From: Mactromeris polynyma
Lineage: Eukaryota; Mollusca; Bivalvia; Venerida; Mactridae
DNA: 64,000 nt
Direction of reading: 5' to 3'
NCBI GenBank assembly: GCA_032209605.1
Contig: JASFXZ010000001.1
Span: 28,338,619-28,402,618, forward strand
The notes under the pieces are model-generated. The model ran no database searches. It saw only the letters and a list, made by a program, of their open reading frames with translations, and was not told where the DNA came from. Below are positions 12,584-25,160 of this stretch, in pieces; position 1 is the stretch's first letter, and each line of letters starts with the position of its first letter. The translations under genes and the position numbers were made by a program.

Positions 12584-15500
12584 TTTTAGATGGGGTTTCT
12601 ATCGCCTGTGATAATAAAAAACCCTTGCTTGTTTTTACAACAAAGTGTCATAAAGTATCTGACCCTTAATTGACAAAACAATAAAAGATGACAAATATGT
12701 GAACAATATACTGTGAATATAAAAAACGAAGGTGTTGACATTCGGATCACAAGTAATATCTTCGTATCAATACCTTGTATTCAATACTATGTCAGTGGAA
12801 AAAATGAAGGAAATGTTGGTCCGTATGGGAATAAAAACAAAATTAAGAAAAAAAGAAAAGATCGCAGAGCTTCTGAGAAATTCGTTTTAAACTCGGTACC
12901 CTGAAACAACACATTTCCCTTCATTTCGTAACTTAAACATGTATATAGGGCCGTAACAGTGTCACCAGAATATAGTTGTAGGTATTATTTTCGCACGTAA
13001 CATGTCATTTAATTCCACGATGGTCTTGTGATACGAGAGATTCTTTGTTTGCTAAATACATCAGTTTTCTACGTTTTCCACCAATTAATTTTCGGGTTTC
13101 ATGTATATAGTATTTGATGCATTTTATTTTTCATGAACTACAGTTCATAAATGTAGTGGAATGTAAGACATTACATTATAAAATTATATTAAGAGAACAT
13201 AATTTTGTTTCGTGTTTTTTTATTAATTATCTGTCTGTTTAGGCAGGTGGTCAGCTTGTTCTATCCGAATCAGTAATACTGCATTCTAAATCACCGTTTA
13301 AAGTACAATACACTGGTTTACCCCTGTTGATTCACGCATTAATAACAGTTAAATCACCTTTCGAAATCATTGAAAAAGTATAGCCGCATCATTCAATTGA
13401 TAAAAAAGTAAGGAACTAATTTAAGTATTAATTTCACTTAAACGACAGACAATCTTGTATATGAAAAACAAGTAATTCGCTCACATACATAAAAATTACA
13501 ATACAACATTATTCATTAAACGCGCACTTAACCAGAGAAATACATGTATCATACTTAACGTTAGAGGCTACAATATATAAGTATCATGAATGTATAATAC
13601 ATTCTGAAAAATTAGTACTGCCGGGGGCAATTTCATTATGCTGGCTAAACACAGCGGGGTGGCTAATTAAGTCGTGAACGATAAAGATCATGAAATCATA
13701 TCATAAATCGGTAAATCACGAAGGCTTCCGAGTGTTTCCGGGTGCTTTCGAGTGTTTCCGACCACCGTGGCCACTAATTAGCGACTCTCGCATCGATAAC
13801 TATTGGCTTATCTGATGATGAAGATTCTTCGGTATGGCTCTGATAGAAAACCATTAAACACATATATACTGTATTTCATAACCATTCAACAATATGTGCC
13901 ATCGAATAAAGAATCGAGTGGAATACAACTAACGCATTTAAGAAAACCGATTGATCGCAGCTTATAATATCATACCAGGCGAGCAGGAAACGCCTCTTAC
14001 GAAGGGCACATCCACCCTAAAAGCATTTTAACAATTGCAATAGCAAAATGGACACAATACAAACATCAGTGATGGGTGAAGATAAGATTACTGCCTTGGA
14101 ACGGTCAGGGGTAAAAATGGATACATAGTTGGTTAGTTTACATACAAAACAATAGTTTATGTAGCTGTTACTGGGCTTAAAAATCACAGCTTCACATTAC
14201 TTGTTCGACTTCTAGATTCAGTTTATACTTAAGTTGTGTTAAAAAATTGCAATATGAAATCGGGCGTTCGTGATCAAAGTGACTTGTCCTGTGATGTATT
14301 CTATCTATTAAATGCCCCCCGTATGTCCTCTTTGATTCTCCTTAGTTATCCCTTAAGGTCGGCCATGCCATTCCATGCGCCCCCTGTTCCCTTACGTATT
14401 TAACCTTAAGCCTCCTCAATGGCCTTATGTTTTATGGACTGTTGTTTTACTGTGCGTAGAGGCATTGTCTAATGTATATGGTTTTCCCAGTACCAACATA
14501 GTCTTTCTGTTTTAAAATATGCAACTTTGTGTTTAAAAGCCTTACTTACATCTACATGTATCTTCATTCCGGACTCCAGTATTTGAAGTATATGCTTTAA
14601 ATGTAACTGTTTTGTATAATTAGCAACAAATGAAATATGTCAAGGTCTACCGATAAAGCTTTAGAAACTGAGTTAATTAGCGATCAAATCCAATATTAAT
14701 GGAAGTGCTTTTCTACTTGCGTATTAATGATCTGAATTCTTAATTACGCATCCCTATTTCGAAAATGTGTTGAGAGAGGGTGCGAATAATCGCAATAAAT
14801 CCTGCGTTGCGTGAATAATTATGGTGATGTGATTTGCCAACTACGAAATATCCAGCATTCGTTCATTAATACACATTTCAGTTTTGATCCTGGTTTACTG
14901 CAACTTACGTCATGCTTGGTTGTCGATGCATTTACTGTAAGCCATCACGTGACCCCTTTGCTTGTGTCACGACAAGACGACTTGTATACTATATACTGGC
15001 CATCCCTCCTAAACCCAAGAACGGAATAAAAACCAGCGATGTTTGTATTATGGCCACCTTATCGTGCCCTCAGTGGCATCTCTTCAGTTGCTCTGACTTC
15101 TGATGAGTGATCGAGTACACATTGGATAGCTTCACGGATATATTGTTTTATATTTCTACATGATCAATTCATTATCCAGTGTTCGCTATTTCTTATGTTA
15201 AGAATGTGTTCGACTGAGATTGCTCTATATACACTTAGTCTGTTAGTTTTATTTGGTTTATAGTGAGATAATGCTGGGTGCACGTTTCGACCAGTCATAT
15301 TTTTATCACTGATCGTTTCAAGGCGGTATTCCTTTTTCTTCACATATCATTTATGTGTGTGCCTTGTATCAATTTTGTCATCGTAGTTATTTACCTGTAC
15401 GTATGTATTTTCGGAGCTGTGTGTTCAGGACTCCTTTGGGTTTACGTGTAGTTGTGTGGTTTGTATGAGGCATTGTATGTTACACTCCCATATGTATTTA

Positions 15501-16309
15501 TTTAGCGTCGTTAAACAGTCGACTGAAAAGTAATAGATTTGTCGACGCATTTTAATTTGTTTATTCATAGCAAAAACTCGGCTAATGCCAAACAATAGTT
15601 TAAACTGACGGCATGTTATCGTTAATTTACGGTAATGAAGATAAAACTCCGGCTAGCCTCTAGTGAATATTTGTTACAGATTGAAAGTATTACATGAAGC
15701 AGGTGGTACGAGATTATGATCATTTAGTTATTTCAGAAATCAATCTAAAAGAATTGTTGACATGTCGGTTGGTGACAATGTCCGTTCAGATCGTCAAACC
15801 ATTTACATGACCCCATAATCCCAGTGAAGTATTTACACAGTATTCCGATTTCTAGACAACTGTCATAAATACAAATACATGCGGATTAATTGTGAGTATT
15901 AGAACATAGATGCTAAGAACGATGTATGTACTTGTATTTAAAGTGTCACCTTACTGATGAGAAAGTCTTAGCGATCCGAATCGTTTGCAATATGAGATAG
16001 CTCTTACTAGCATTGTTCCATCGACATGTTTAGTACTTCGAAATGATTGAGGGTTTCATAATGTTATACCTTGTTTTCGATTTTTGGTGGATTAACAGTT
16101 ACACCGTTATTTAAGGAAGTGGTTTCAAACTGGCTGTGTATATTTATTAGCAATTTAATGTGACACGCAATCCAATAGAATGTGAGCAATGTATATAAAT
16201 ACAGCGAAATAAATATCTTAAATAGTTCAAGCATAACTATAATATCAACTGTATTCTTTATGTACTTAAACGGCGCTGGGAATAATTAAAAAACAGATCA
16301 ATGTGCAAA
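12584..16309. other. Intergenic, no gene recognised
   Basis: AT-rich. It holds one member of a dispersed repeat (14290-14495, annotated separately). The frame at 14811-15029 and its neighbour are unsupported. A GC-richer patch at 14930-15100 could once have been an exon or promoter, but I see no family signature. Confidence 0.4.
14290..14495 (+). repeat. Dispersed repeat, diverged copy
   Basis: Contains TTAGTTATCCCTTAAGGTCG followed by a CCTCCTCAATGGCCTTATG block. Recognisable relatives lie at about 35755-35925 (plus), 42840-43045 (plus, more diverged) and 49835-49995 (minus). In the latter cases it is embedded in the larger duplicated block. Non-coding; nature unknown. Confidence 0.6.
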
Positions 16310-16690
16310 GACTCTATCTACCTCTTTTACTTCCTGGGAGCCACTAGGATTTTTTTTCATCGCTTTGATCTTTTTAGCAGATAACTCCAGTCAGTACAGA
16401 TGTGCTGCTAAGACGTCCCGTCAGAAACAACTGCTCATACTAAGCCATCGGTGTCATCTGCAAAGCGAAGGTTGGTGAGCGTACTGTCGCAAAATTGATG
16501 CTTCTCATGTTGCTGTTCACAAAGACTGCATTGGGTGCATTCTCATAAAGGTATTGCACGCTTCAGCCTATGTCTGCAATTATTGTGTATATCCACAGTG
16601 TTCCCCGTAACGATTCATGATATATTCTGTCAAATGCTTACTTGAAATCAACGAAAAAAACGACCGGAGCATTATTAAATATTAAGACAA
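16310..16690 (-). pseudogene. Decayed LINE reverse-transcriptase relic
   Basis: Reading the minus strand, 16670 downward gives a motif A-like block (VVFFVDFK, a stop, then AFDRIYHESL). It continues through a YLYENAPNAVFVNSN-type stretch, then near 16480-16440 LTNLRFADDTDGL, which is the motif C box of RTE-like endonuclease-reverse transcriptases (usual form LRFADDIDGL). The expected motif B region (GVRQGC and neighbours) is deleted between these blocks and stops interrupt the frame. An ancient non-functional remnant, unrelated to the intact LINE upstream. Confidence 0.6.
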
Positions 16691-17278
16691 ATAAATCTGT
16701 ATATAAATGACATGTATGTACAAACGCATATTAGTTATTGAAATACATGTATATTATGCAGTACACTGAAAGTACAAATTATAGTACATGTTACATAGAC
16801 AGTTGATGCATTTTAGATATATAACAATCTGATTCATACATATCTAGTTATAATATAGTATTTACTTCGATTACTTCAACAAAACGCGTTTAAATATATC
16901 GCTAGACAGTTCGTTAATTAAGCTTTCCGGTGTTGTCTATTTAACACAGTGTGTAACACCAAGATTCATTCAACTATTACCGTTCGGTAACCTTTCGGTA
17001 ATGTAATTTTATGATCAGGACTGAATTCAATACCATTAGTTAAACTTACATGTCAAGAACAATTGTACTCTGATAATTTCACAAGTATCTAGTGATTTTA
17101 TCATTATTCGATTGCATTACCTCTTGTAAATCGATTGTAAGTGCTGTTAGGTATACTACCGTGAAACTAGAAGGTATCTTATCACATGCTAAATGACTAG
17201 TGTCACGTAAAATGTAAGTCCATTACTAGAAATCAATTTAACCGTTGATTCGCTTTCATTTTCAATTCTTTCGACAAA

Positions 17279-17604
17279 ATGTTAACAAACAACAACTTTC
17301 CTAATGCATGAAACATATACTGAATTAAAACTAAGCGGGTGACTGACTCTTGGTAAGGCGTGTTATTTGATCACCTCAAATCACATACTTGAAAGAATAA
17401 AAATGAATATCGGTAAATAATACAGAATTGACGCATTTAGCAACCATACAAATAGTAAAACGCTGAAAGTACAGCATGTTATATCTTCCAGATATTTGCA
17501 TTTCCTCTGCATTGCGTCCTTGTGTTGAACGCGTGGTCTGCTTGTTAGCATTGATTTCAATAGGACTGTGATTTAATTTCTTTCTAACTACGGAAACACG
17601 CTAT
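17279..17604 (+). repeat. Dispersed 0.33-kb repeat, copy 1
   Basis: Begins ATGTTAACAAACAACAACTT and ends with TAACTACGGAAACACG. A colinear copy with small indels lies at 32089-32418. No coding potential. Here it abuts the start of the large inverted-duplication arm; at the second site it abuts the end of the 1079-bp tandem duplication. Confidence 0.8.
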
Positions 17605-18004
17605 ATTGCAAATATATTACGTTCAGATGAACCAGATACATCTTTAAGTCATCAAAATTGAATATCGTTATAAGTCAGGCAGGTTAGTCTGAAATATAAA
17701 CCCTCTGTGAGATTCTTGATACCGAAAATTCAAAATTTCTAAACGCTAATCATATTATCTTTAACCTACAATTTCACAAACTTTTGATAGTTTTCGCAAA
17801 ACCATTCAAATTGATAATCGCAGTCTAGACAAGAAAAAAAAACGGTCAGATATTTTTTGAAGCTTTAATTTTTATAATAATTTTTATTTTCTGAACTTTC
17901 GTATTTGATTAAAGTACCAGTCGTGCAATGAAATCAATAACTATTTTCTAAATGCCGACACAAATATGTTTGTTCTACTATTTGTATCATATAAATTATT
18001 TGTA

Positions 18005-18430
18005 CATGTCTGTTACATTACCTGTTATTATCATTAAACTTCTAGTGTTCTTTTTTATATAAACATCATTACATGTACCTATAATATTTGATATGCTTTA
18101 ATTTTCAGGTTCATTCAATCCTCAAGAGGATGGTGGAATTGGTGGAAGTCTATGAGAATTGTTTTTCCTATTTCATTGTTTATATTGTATTTATCAAAAT
18201 AAAAATTATATGGGGTTATTAACTTGTTTTCTTCCATTATTTAACTTTTATTTATAATCCCACACATTTATGGGACACAGAAGTATTTAAAATAACACAA
18301 ATATCTTGGGAAAAACATAACATTACTAGTACTGATACGCAAAATATGACTAAACTACATAATGAGACCAACTCGATATTAAGACCACTTTATGGCGGAC
18401 CCATTGGTGGTCTCATTATCGAGTTTTTAC
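18005..18430. mobile_element. 426-bp insertion in the left arm, TGTA on both sides
   Basis: The right arm has a continuous site around 59803-59806 (TACA on the plus strand), whereas here the same flanks are separated by 426 bp. TGTA is present on both sides (18001-18004 and 18431-18434), consistent with a 4-bp target duplication. The ends (CATGTC and TTTTTAC) are not obvious inverted repeats. Near the right end are a box AATGAGACCAACTCGATATT and a TGGTCTCATTATCGAG box in opposite and shuffled order. Superfamily unknown. Confidence 0.6.
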
Positions 18431-18665
18431 TGTATTATATAATATGAATTATATCCAAATTTCAGAGTTATTTACCGTCCAGTTTTTGCAAAATTTCAAT
18501 GCCGTCTAAATATATCCATCACATAATGAAATTGGAGTTTGCTTTTTTGCTTATTTCATTCAAAAGTATGATTTACGTATTGCAATAACCACATGTTTTA
18601 AAAATGTATATAGTGAATGGCTGCCAAGAATATTAAATAACTGTGAAATTAAATTGAACATTTAG

Positions 18666-19511
18666 ACATACAGTGCTCGCGAAATCGGCTAGCCCGACGT
18701 CCCGGACTAGTCTAAAATAGTTTCGGGCTATCTGCCAGTAAAATTAAGTTAGTCCCGGGCTAGTCTAAATTTGGAACCTATTTAAATCGGACAAGTGACA
18801 AATAAACAGACCAATTAACAGATTTCGTTCATGCTTATTTTATCAGATGTTGAATCAGTCCCCATGTCGACAATTGGATGTGTAGCAAGCACCGCCCCTC
18901 GCCTACTCTACCATAACGGTCGTATGTCACAGAATCCAATCAGAGCACTCGGCACATTTTATCCCGCTAATCAAATTTCGTGAAGTAAACGTACGTTCGA
19001 ATACTACCGAATACCGGAATACCCGTAAATTTTACTAGAAAAATCAACACGTAAAGGCTATACTAAACCTGTCAATTAATCCATTGTTGAAGTGTTGTAT
19101 CATATGATATTGTCAAAATAACTTATTAAGGCAGCTAAATAACATTGTAAAAGTGTATTAGTCGTAGTCGATTTCAATTTAATAGATCCAGTACCGCGCT
19201 TGTGCGTAATTTCGTAATTACGAACTTTATCCAATGTGACAAGGTTCATGTCTTCTTTGAATACGCGTAGGTGCCTCGTGCATAAAATTCAAGATTGTTT
19301 TTATCACACACGCAAAAAAATAAAAGGCAAAACACAGACGCACTCATTTACACACAGCTTTCAGTCTATAAATAAATACTCATCACAGTAACACGAATCT
19401 GCGCGTGGCGTGACGTCATTAATGCAGTGATGACGCATTATTGACAGCTATTAACTGGAATATTGCTCAATTACATTCGAAGAGCAAATTTGAAACAGGC
19501 GGGACAGTACT
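18666..19511. other. Segment present in the left arm only
   Basis: The flanks are joined in the right arm (around 59560-59575) with four different bases between them. Here they are separated by about 846 bp. The segment includes two related boxes, GGACTAGTCTAAAATAG and GGGCTAGTCTAAA. It could be an insertion here or a deletion in the right arm; no clear target duplication decides it. Confidence 0.6.
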
Positions 19512-19601
19512 ACATTTGGTTGTGTTAGTTACCATATATATTGAAGGGAACTTACCAAACTCATTAGAGTGTGAAACCCTGAAGTACAACCACGTATTCA
19601 T

Positions 19602-19770
19602 GAGTGCTAACATTGAGTGCTAACATTGAGTGCTAACATTGAGTGCTAACATTGAGTGCTAACATTGAGGGCAAACATTGAGTGCTAACATTGAGTGTTA
19701 ACATTGCGTGTTAATATTGAGTGCTAACATTGAGTGTTAACATTGAGTGTTAACATTGACTGCTAACAAT
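19602..19770 (+). repeat. 13-bp minisatellite, about 13 copies
   Basis: Tandem GAGTGCTAACATT with a few variants. It is the inverted-arm counterpart of the longer array at 59119-59465. Confidence 0.9.
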
Positions 19771-22700
19771 AGTTTTATCTCTTATTACGTTAGCTTATAT
19801 TTTTTCCGTCAGCAAATAGTAATGTACGAGGGACGCCTGTGCCTCCCAATAATTGATTAAGATATCAGTACGTAGTCCAGATTAACATAATTCTGTGAAA
19901 ATACACTTTGTTAAAATATTATAATAGCCGTGACAAGCCTGCTAACATTACTGAATGCGGTCAGTTCAAACTGACACGGCATTAAACATGTATTTCAATT
20001 TCTCCGAAACATTATCTATTTCATACCATCCTGTATTTTCAGAAATTAATTTCCTTGAACCATTGAATTTCTTTCTGTTATATTAATTGATCTATATTTG
20101 GATAGAGAGTTTCCTAACAGATGTGACATTAACAGAACGAGATGTAAACTATCATGTTCGAATCATTCAGTCAAATTAACTAGCTCCTTGAAAGTAATGT
20201 GCCAGAAGTGTTATCACGTACGGCTAAACATTGACAGAAGCCGTTTAAAAGTACGACTCTCGAAAAGCACGATTAAGTGTGGGGCTAGCTTGCTGTTAAA
20301 TCGATTTAAACCCCAGTAGTTTTACTAACGGTTCCAAGTCTGTAATTTGCTGTATGGTTATTATTTCTATTTGTTAAATTTCCCTTTCCCCATGTGTGCA
20401 CTTTTTTCACTTTATATATTGTTATTGACAGCTAGATATAACTAGATACCATCATCGTCATTAATGTCATCTAGACTTTACGAATATGGCGTCGGTTAGT
20501 GAAGTATATTGTTGTTATGCAGTCAACCTCTGACAATTTCATAATGCCGGAAGACCAACATATTTGACTTCAATTAACTAGGAGCCTAAACTGAGAACAA
20601 TGTTGACTTAAATCAAACGTACGTTAAGTGGGATGTGAAGTTTATTCTGTCACATAGTTAACACGTCTCACGATCTCACATTCGCACGTTGCGCGATCAG
20701 AACGTCTGGCGGATTTCAACGCCCATATAATTACGTAGTCTTAATAATTTCCTAACAAGTCTCGTACTATTACATGGCACTAAAACACCAAAGTTGTGAT
20801 TTTATGGTCCTATAATAATGTTTTGATGTACATGCACATTTGTTATACGTGCTTTATTAACTTTTTTCGGCGCAGCCGTACTAACAGGGGTTTGCTTTTT
20901 GCATATCAGTGTTGTGTAAACCAATCAAATTTTACATTAACCACCAAGGCAATTTCTTTTCAGCCGTACAACATATGTAACCTTGACGCGGATTGGTTAA
21001 CATTTCGATAAAGGGTACGTTACCTTACCGAAGTCCACTGAATTTCGGTGAATTTCGGTGAATTAACCGAAATCCATTTTGGATGTGGAGTGACCAGCAA
21101 TCGTAACATCTATGTATTTTTTTCTCTTGCACAACAAATCTAAACCTTCAAATTGCGCCGACCATCTTTTCTCAAGATAGTTCTTGTTTGAATATGTATT
21201 GCATTGTTGAATAACAGCAACAATCATAGTATCAAATAAATGAACGAAAGCAGAATACTAATATTTGGTGTCTTTATTTATTGATTATATTAACATTAAT
21301 TATACGCTCCCACACAGCGCTTTGATTCCACTACCGTGACATTCACCGCTGCTGTATTGCCCAGTATATTTTGATATTTGACATCGAAATCACCGTTCAT
21401 TCCTGATAGTAAATGACATTGGTCGGCACGATCACGTGACTACTGAGTGTTATAACCAACAAATGTGTACGCAATGTATTACCTTTCGTGTCGAGTGAAA
21501 TTTGGGCAATCTACATGAAGCTTAACGGTTTTATTTCAAGTCATTTAGCATTTACAGAAGCCAGTATTTCGTTCTTTCGTCGAGGATTGTACAGATACGT
21601 ATTACAAATAGCGTGGCGAATTTAAGTAACGATATGACGCATTTTAAAATACGCAGATTCCGCATCGATAGCTGTTTATATGACCTTAAATCACTACACA
21701 TTTACAGGCATCGGAATAATTTTGGCATGCCGACGAAACGATAGTCACTTACGTTGGATTGATTTATTTTTTCCCTAGAAACTTTGATATTCACAGCGCC
21801 ATTTCTATGACCGTGAAAGCTGTCTATTCAATGCACACTCGCATAAGCTTTATTTACATATGTTTACTGTCCTACATTTGGGACATTAGCCAGTGCGATG
21901 TAGTAGCAAGCGGCTCGCTAAGTGGCTGTGGACGCATGTCGACTTGCCTGTCTAAATATATAAAATATCGGTCGTGCGGGAGTTATAAAGCATAGGGGGA
22001 TTTTGAAGTTTTCGGAAGAAGCGCCTGATGCTAAAGGAGAGTACATTAATTCGTGCAATAACTCAAAATCTTAACAAATAAAACTTTAATTCTTTGCTTC
22101 TTTCAATTTGCGCCGATTACCTTTTCTATAATATCCTTTCAAAGAACGGGACGTATTATAGTTTCACATGTGGCGTACCGTCGGGCGGACGGTCTCCAGT
22201 AAATTGTCCGATCAATACCTTAAGACCCATTTGTCCAATCATCAAATGTGGTCACAATGTGTTTGGGCATAATATATCGGATAAGTTCGATAACCAGCCA
22301 TATCGCTCGATGCACTCAGGAGTTATCGCACTTAAATTATATAAATTACCTAAAACTTGTCTTATATTATCCGTTTTACTATGTTTTTTTTCGCACTCGA
22401 GTGACATTAACGTAGAACGGGCGGAGTTTGCGATAGTCAGCGCTCTTGTTTAAAGACTGAGCGTTTTATAATATTTTGTTTCGATTAAGGTCAACCAATT
22501 AAAAGAAGTAGTATATTAATCATCTATTGTATGCGTCTAATATTCTGTATACTAAGGCTTTCTAGTTTCCATACTGATATGTTCGGTGCTGTGGAAAATA
22601 TAATATGTTACAAATCAATAGAAGCTAGAGAAGACGCTTTAAACCTTTATCCAAAACAACGCGACAAAACGTCAGCGCCCACATTTATACCTCTTTACTT

Positions 22701-25098
22701 AGAACGTGTTTAACTAAAGCATCAAGGACGAAGATCGATATTTACCTCCTAGTACTAAACTGTGTCAGTGATATGAAGGAATATATATCAGTGATGATGA
22801 TTATCATGCTCGTTTAACAAGTTTAACAGTTTTCCGTTTGAATATATTTCTTACAATTGTCCACAAAATGTAGATAAGCAAAACACATGGCATTTCAGAA
22901 TCTGATGTTTAAATTCTGAGGGTTAGAACTTTTTCTCCTAGTTATCCCTTATGGTCGACCAGGCCTTTAGACTTTATATTTTTTATTGATTTAATATTTT
23001 GTAGTTATTTAGCATCATGGTGTCAATAGTTTGGTTACTGAGAGCAAGGTCAGTATAAGGCTGCTTGTTTCTTCGTGCAGGATTATACACAGTGTATCTG
23101 TTGTCATGTACGAAATGGTTAATTGCTTTTAAGTATAGCTAATTTTAGCTACAATATATGCATATAACGCTGCAAATGATAATAAATACGTTTTGCCAAA
23201 TCATATAATAGGGTGTTGATCAACAACTTAGAGTCTGCGTAGCTGTTCATGCATACAATTCATAGAATATTTCGGCTAAGTCTAATTCGTAGGTGATTAC
23301 TAATCATTTCAGGGTCTAACTGTCATCACCAGAGAGTTATATATATCTTGTCCCCAAATATACAATATGACATATCAATTAACACCTGTAGAATGTCATT
23401 CAATGCGATACGTTCATTGAAATTTAATACACCAGTATTCAGCTTTTATATTGAATATATATATTATTGAATATTCGAAGCCGAACCAGTATTCCAATAA
23501 TCGAACGTACACACGAATATTCGAATATTCGCTGAAATCCCTACACTCTTAACCAATGCAGCAACAGCCTGATGATGTACAATGTCAGCCGCGTTTTATA
23601 TGTAATTGTTTGCAAAACTATTATATCTAAAATGGTAGTCTTGAACATGTCCCTATGTGCATAATGAGAGTTTATAAACGCCAATATTTCGATTGAAATC
23701 TTAGTCGTACATTTCAATACAATAAGACGTGCAATCAATTTAATTTATATAAAGCTTACGAACCAAGTTCAATAAAGTGATACGCGAGCTTCTTTACTTT
23801 TTTCTTGGACAACGTACAGCGGTTATCGTGCAATGGCGTGTGTCAGATTTATTTAGTGCGATAATATTTTATATCGTTGTAATGTAAACGACCTCAAGCT
23901 CCACCTCATTGAAATTATCAGTCTTAGACGTTTCATATACGACACAATTATATTGTGTTAATACCTTGATATATAATACGGAATCTTCGTATAACTGATA
24001 TAATTTTAATATTTGATACTGGAAAAAATACCACTTATTACGTGGTAGTGTATACCATGACATATAATACGGAATCTTTGTATAACTGGAATAATTTAGA
24101 TAGTTGATACTAGAAAAATACCGCTTAATACTCGAGATATAAAAAAAAAAAAAAAAATAATAATTATATAAATGTTAGTAAGTTAAGTCAGGGTAAAACA
24201 TAGGATGAATGCTCGTAAGCTGCCTTTTGAAAGTAATTGATACCTTATATCAGAAAAATAAACTTGAACTGTGACTCTCAAGCCTTTGTATTCCATTCGA
24301 CACAGTTATTTTTTTGAAGTGAGTATCCGGTTCATAAGCTACATTTTATCATTCATTCAGAGGTAATTCGCATATACAGAGATACACAGTAGAAGTGTTT
24401 ACTGTCATGTAAGATTATCCAGATACTAAATATGCGTGAAGAAGGTCGATATTTTACTAATACATCATTTCGGGAAATGACAATTGAACACATGAACTTG
24501 GAGTCCTCAGGTCTACACATGTGGCATATAGACCCATATAGACTGTATGTCTTAATAACAAGACTATTCATCATTGAAAGTGATGACAGCAACATATTGG
24601 TGAATGAGAAAACTGAAACTTGGTAGACAAGTAAAATATTAGTTTTGGATCATTGAAACTCGTCCTGATATGTTTCCGTAAGTGTGGCTTTTTTATCTCA
24701 GCGAATATTTATTTAATCAATACTAATGTCAATGAATTGAACTAATACTGCAGTATGTTGTTTGTACTGTAAATTTCTTCGTTAATGATAACATAACTAA
24801 CGATATTATTTTGATATACATGTAGTTTTGGAAGAGTTTTGAATCTGCTAGTAATACTTACTGCTTTCCGGGCATATGGTGATATTGAGTAAAACAAATA
24901 AAATGACATTACCTGTCATTACCACTAGGAAAAAACGCCGTGAGTGTATGCTATTAAGTAAACATGAAATAAAGAAATATCAATTAGAACGATAATTAGA
25001 TACATTACTACTCATTACATTTATGTATGTATTTAATGTGTCGTAATATCGTTTTGAATTAGGCCCATAGGCACCTGTTGTCAGCGCCTGTATATATA

Positions 25099-25160
25099 CT
25101 CAAACGCAAAAGAAAGTGTGCACTTTTTAGTTTTTGATTTTCTCAATATCCAATGATGGA
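25099..25160. mobile_element. Tc1-type terminal inverted repeat remnant
   Basis: CTCAAACGCAAAAGAAAGTG preceded by TATA, continuing GTGCACTTTTTAGTTT. It matches the right end of the complete short Tc1-type element ending at 47331. Similarity between the two inverted arms continues through this end and about 60 bp inside it, then stops, so one arm breakpoint lies inside or next to this element. Confidence 0.65.

Larger units (their letters stand above)
17612..25160 (+). repeat. Left arm of large inverted duplication
   Basis: The reverse complement of this block is found at 47268-60115, colinear throughout. Landmarks: 17640-17840 with 59890-60090; the 13-bp minisatellite 19602-19770 with 59119-59465; the frame 20098-20319 with 58778-58569; 21340-22090 with 51660-52400; 22100-25100 with 47330-51640. 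The right arm is longer mainly because of a 5.07-kb transposon and a 0.9-kb MITE. The left arm carries two private segments (18005-18430 and 18666-19511). The arms are clearly diverged, so the duplication is not recent. I recognise no gene in the arm; the short frames shared by the arms are unassigned. Confidence 0.85.

Noticed and set aside
20098..20319. Frame conserved between the inverted arms (also 58569-58778)
   Set aside because: Similarity is explained by the DNA-level duplication. The frame start differs between arms and no domain is visible; conservation of coding over non-coding sites would need to be computed.
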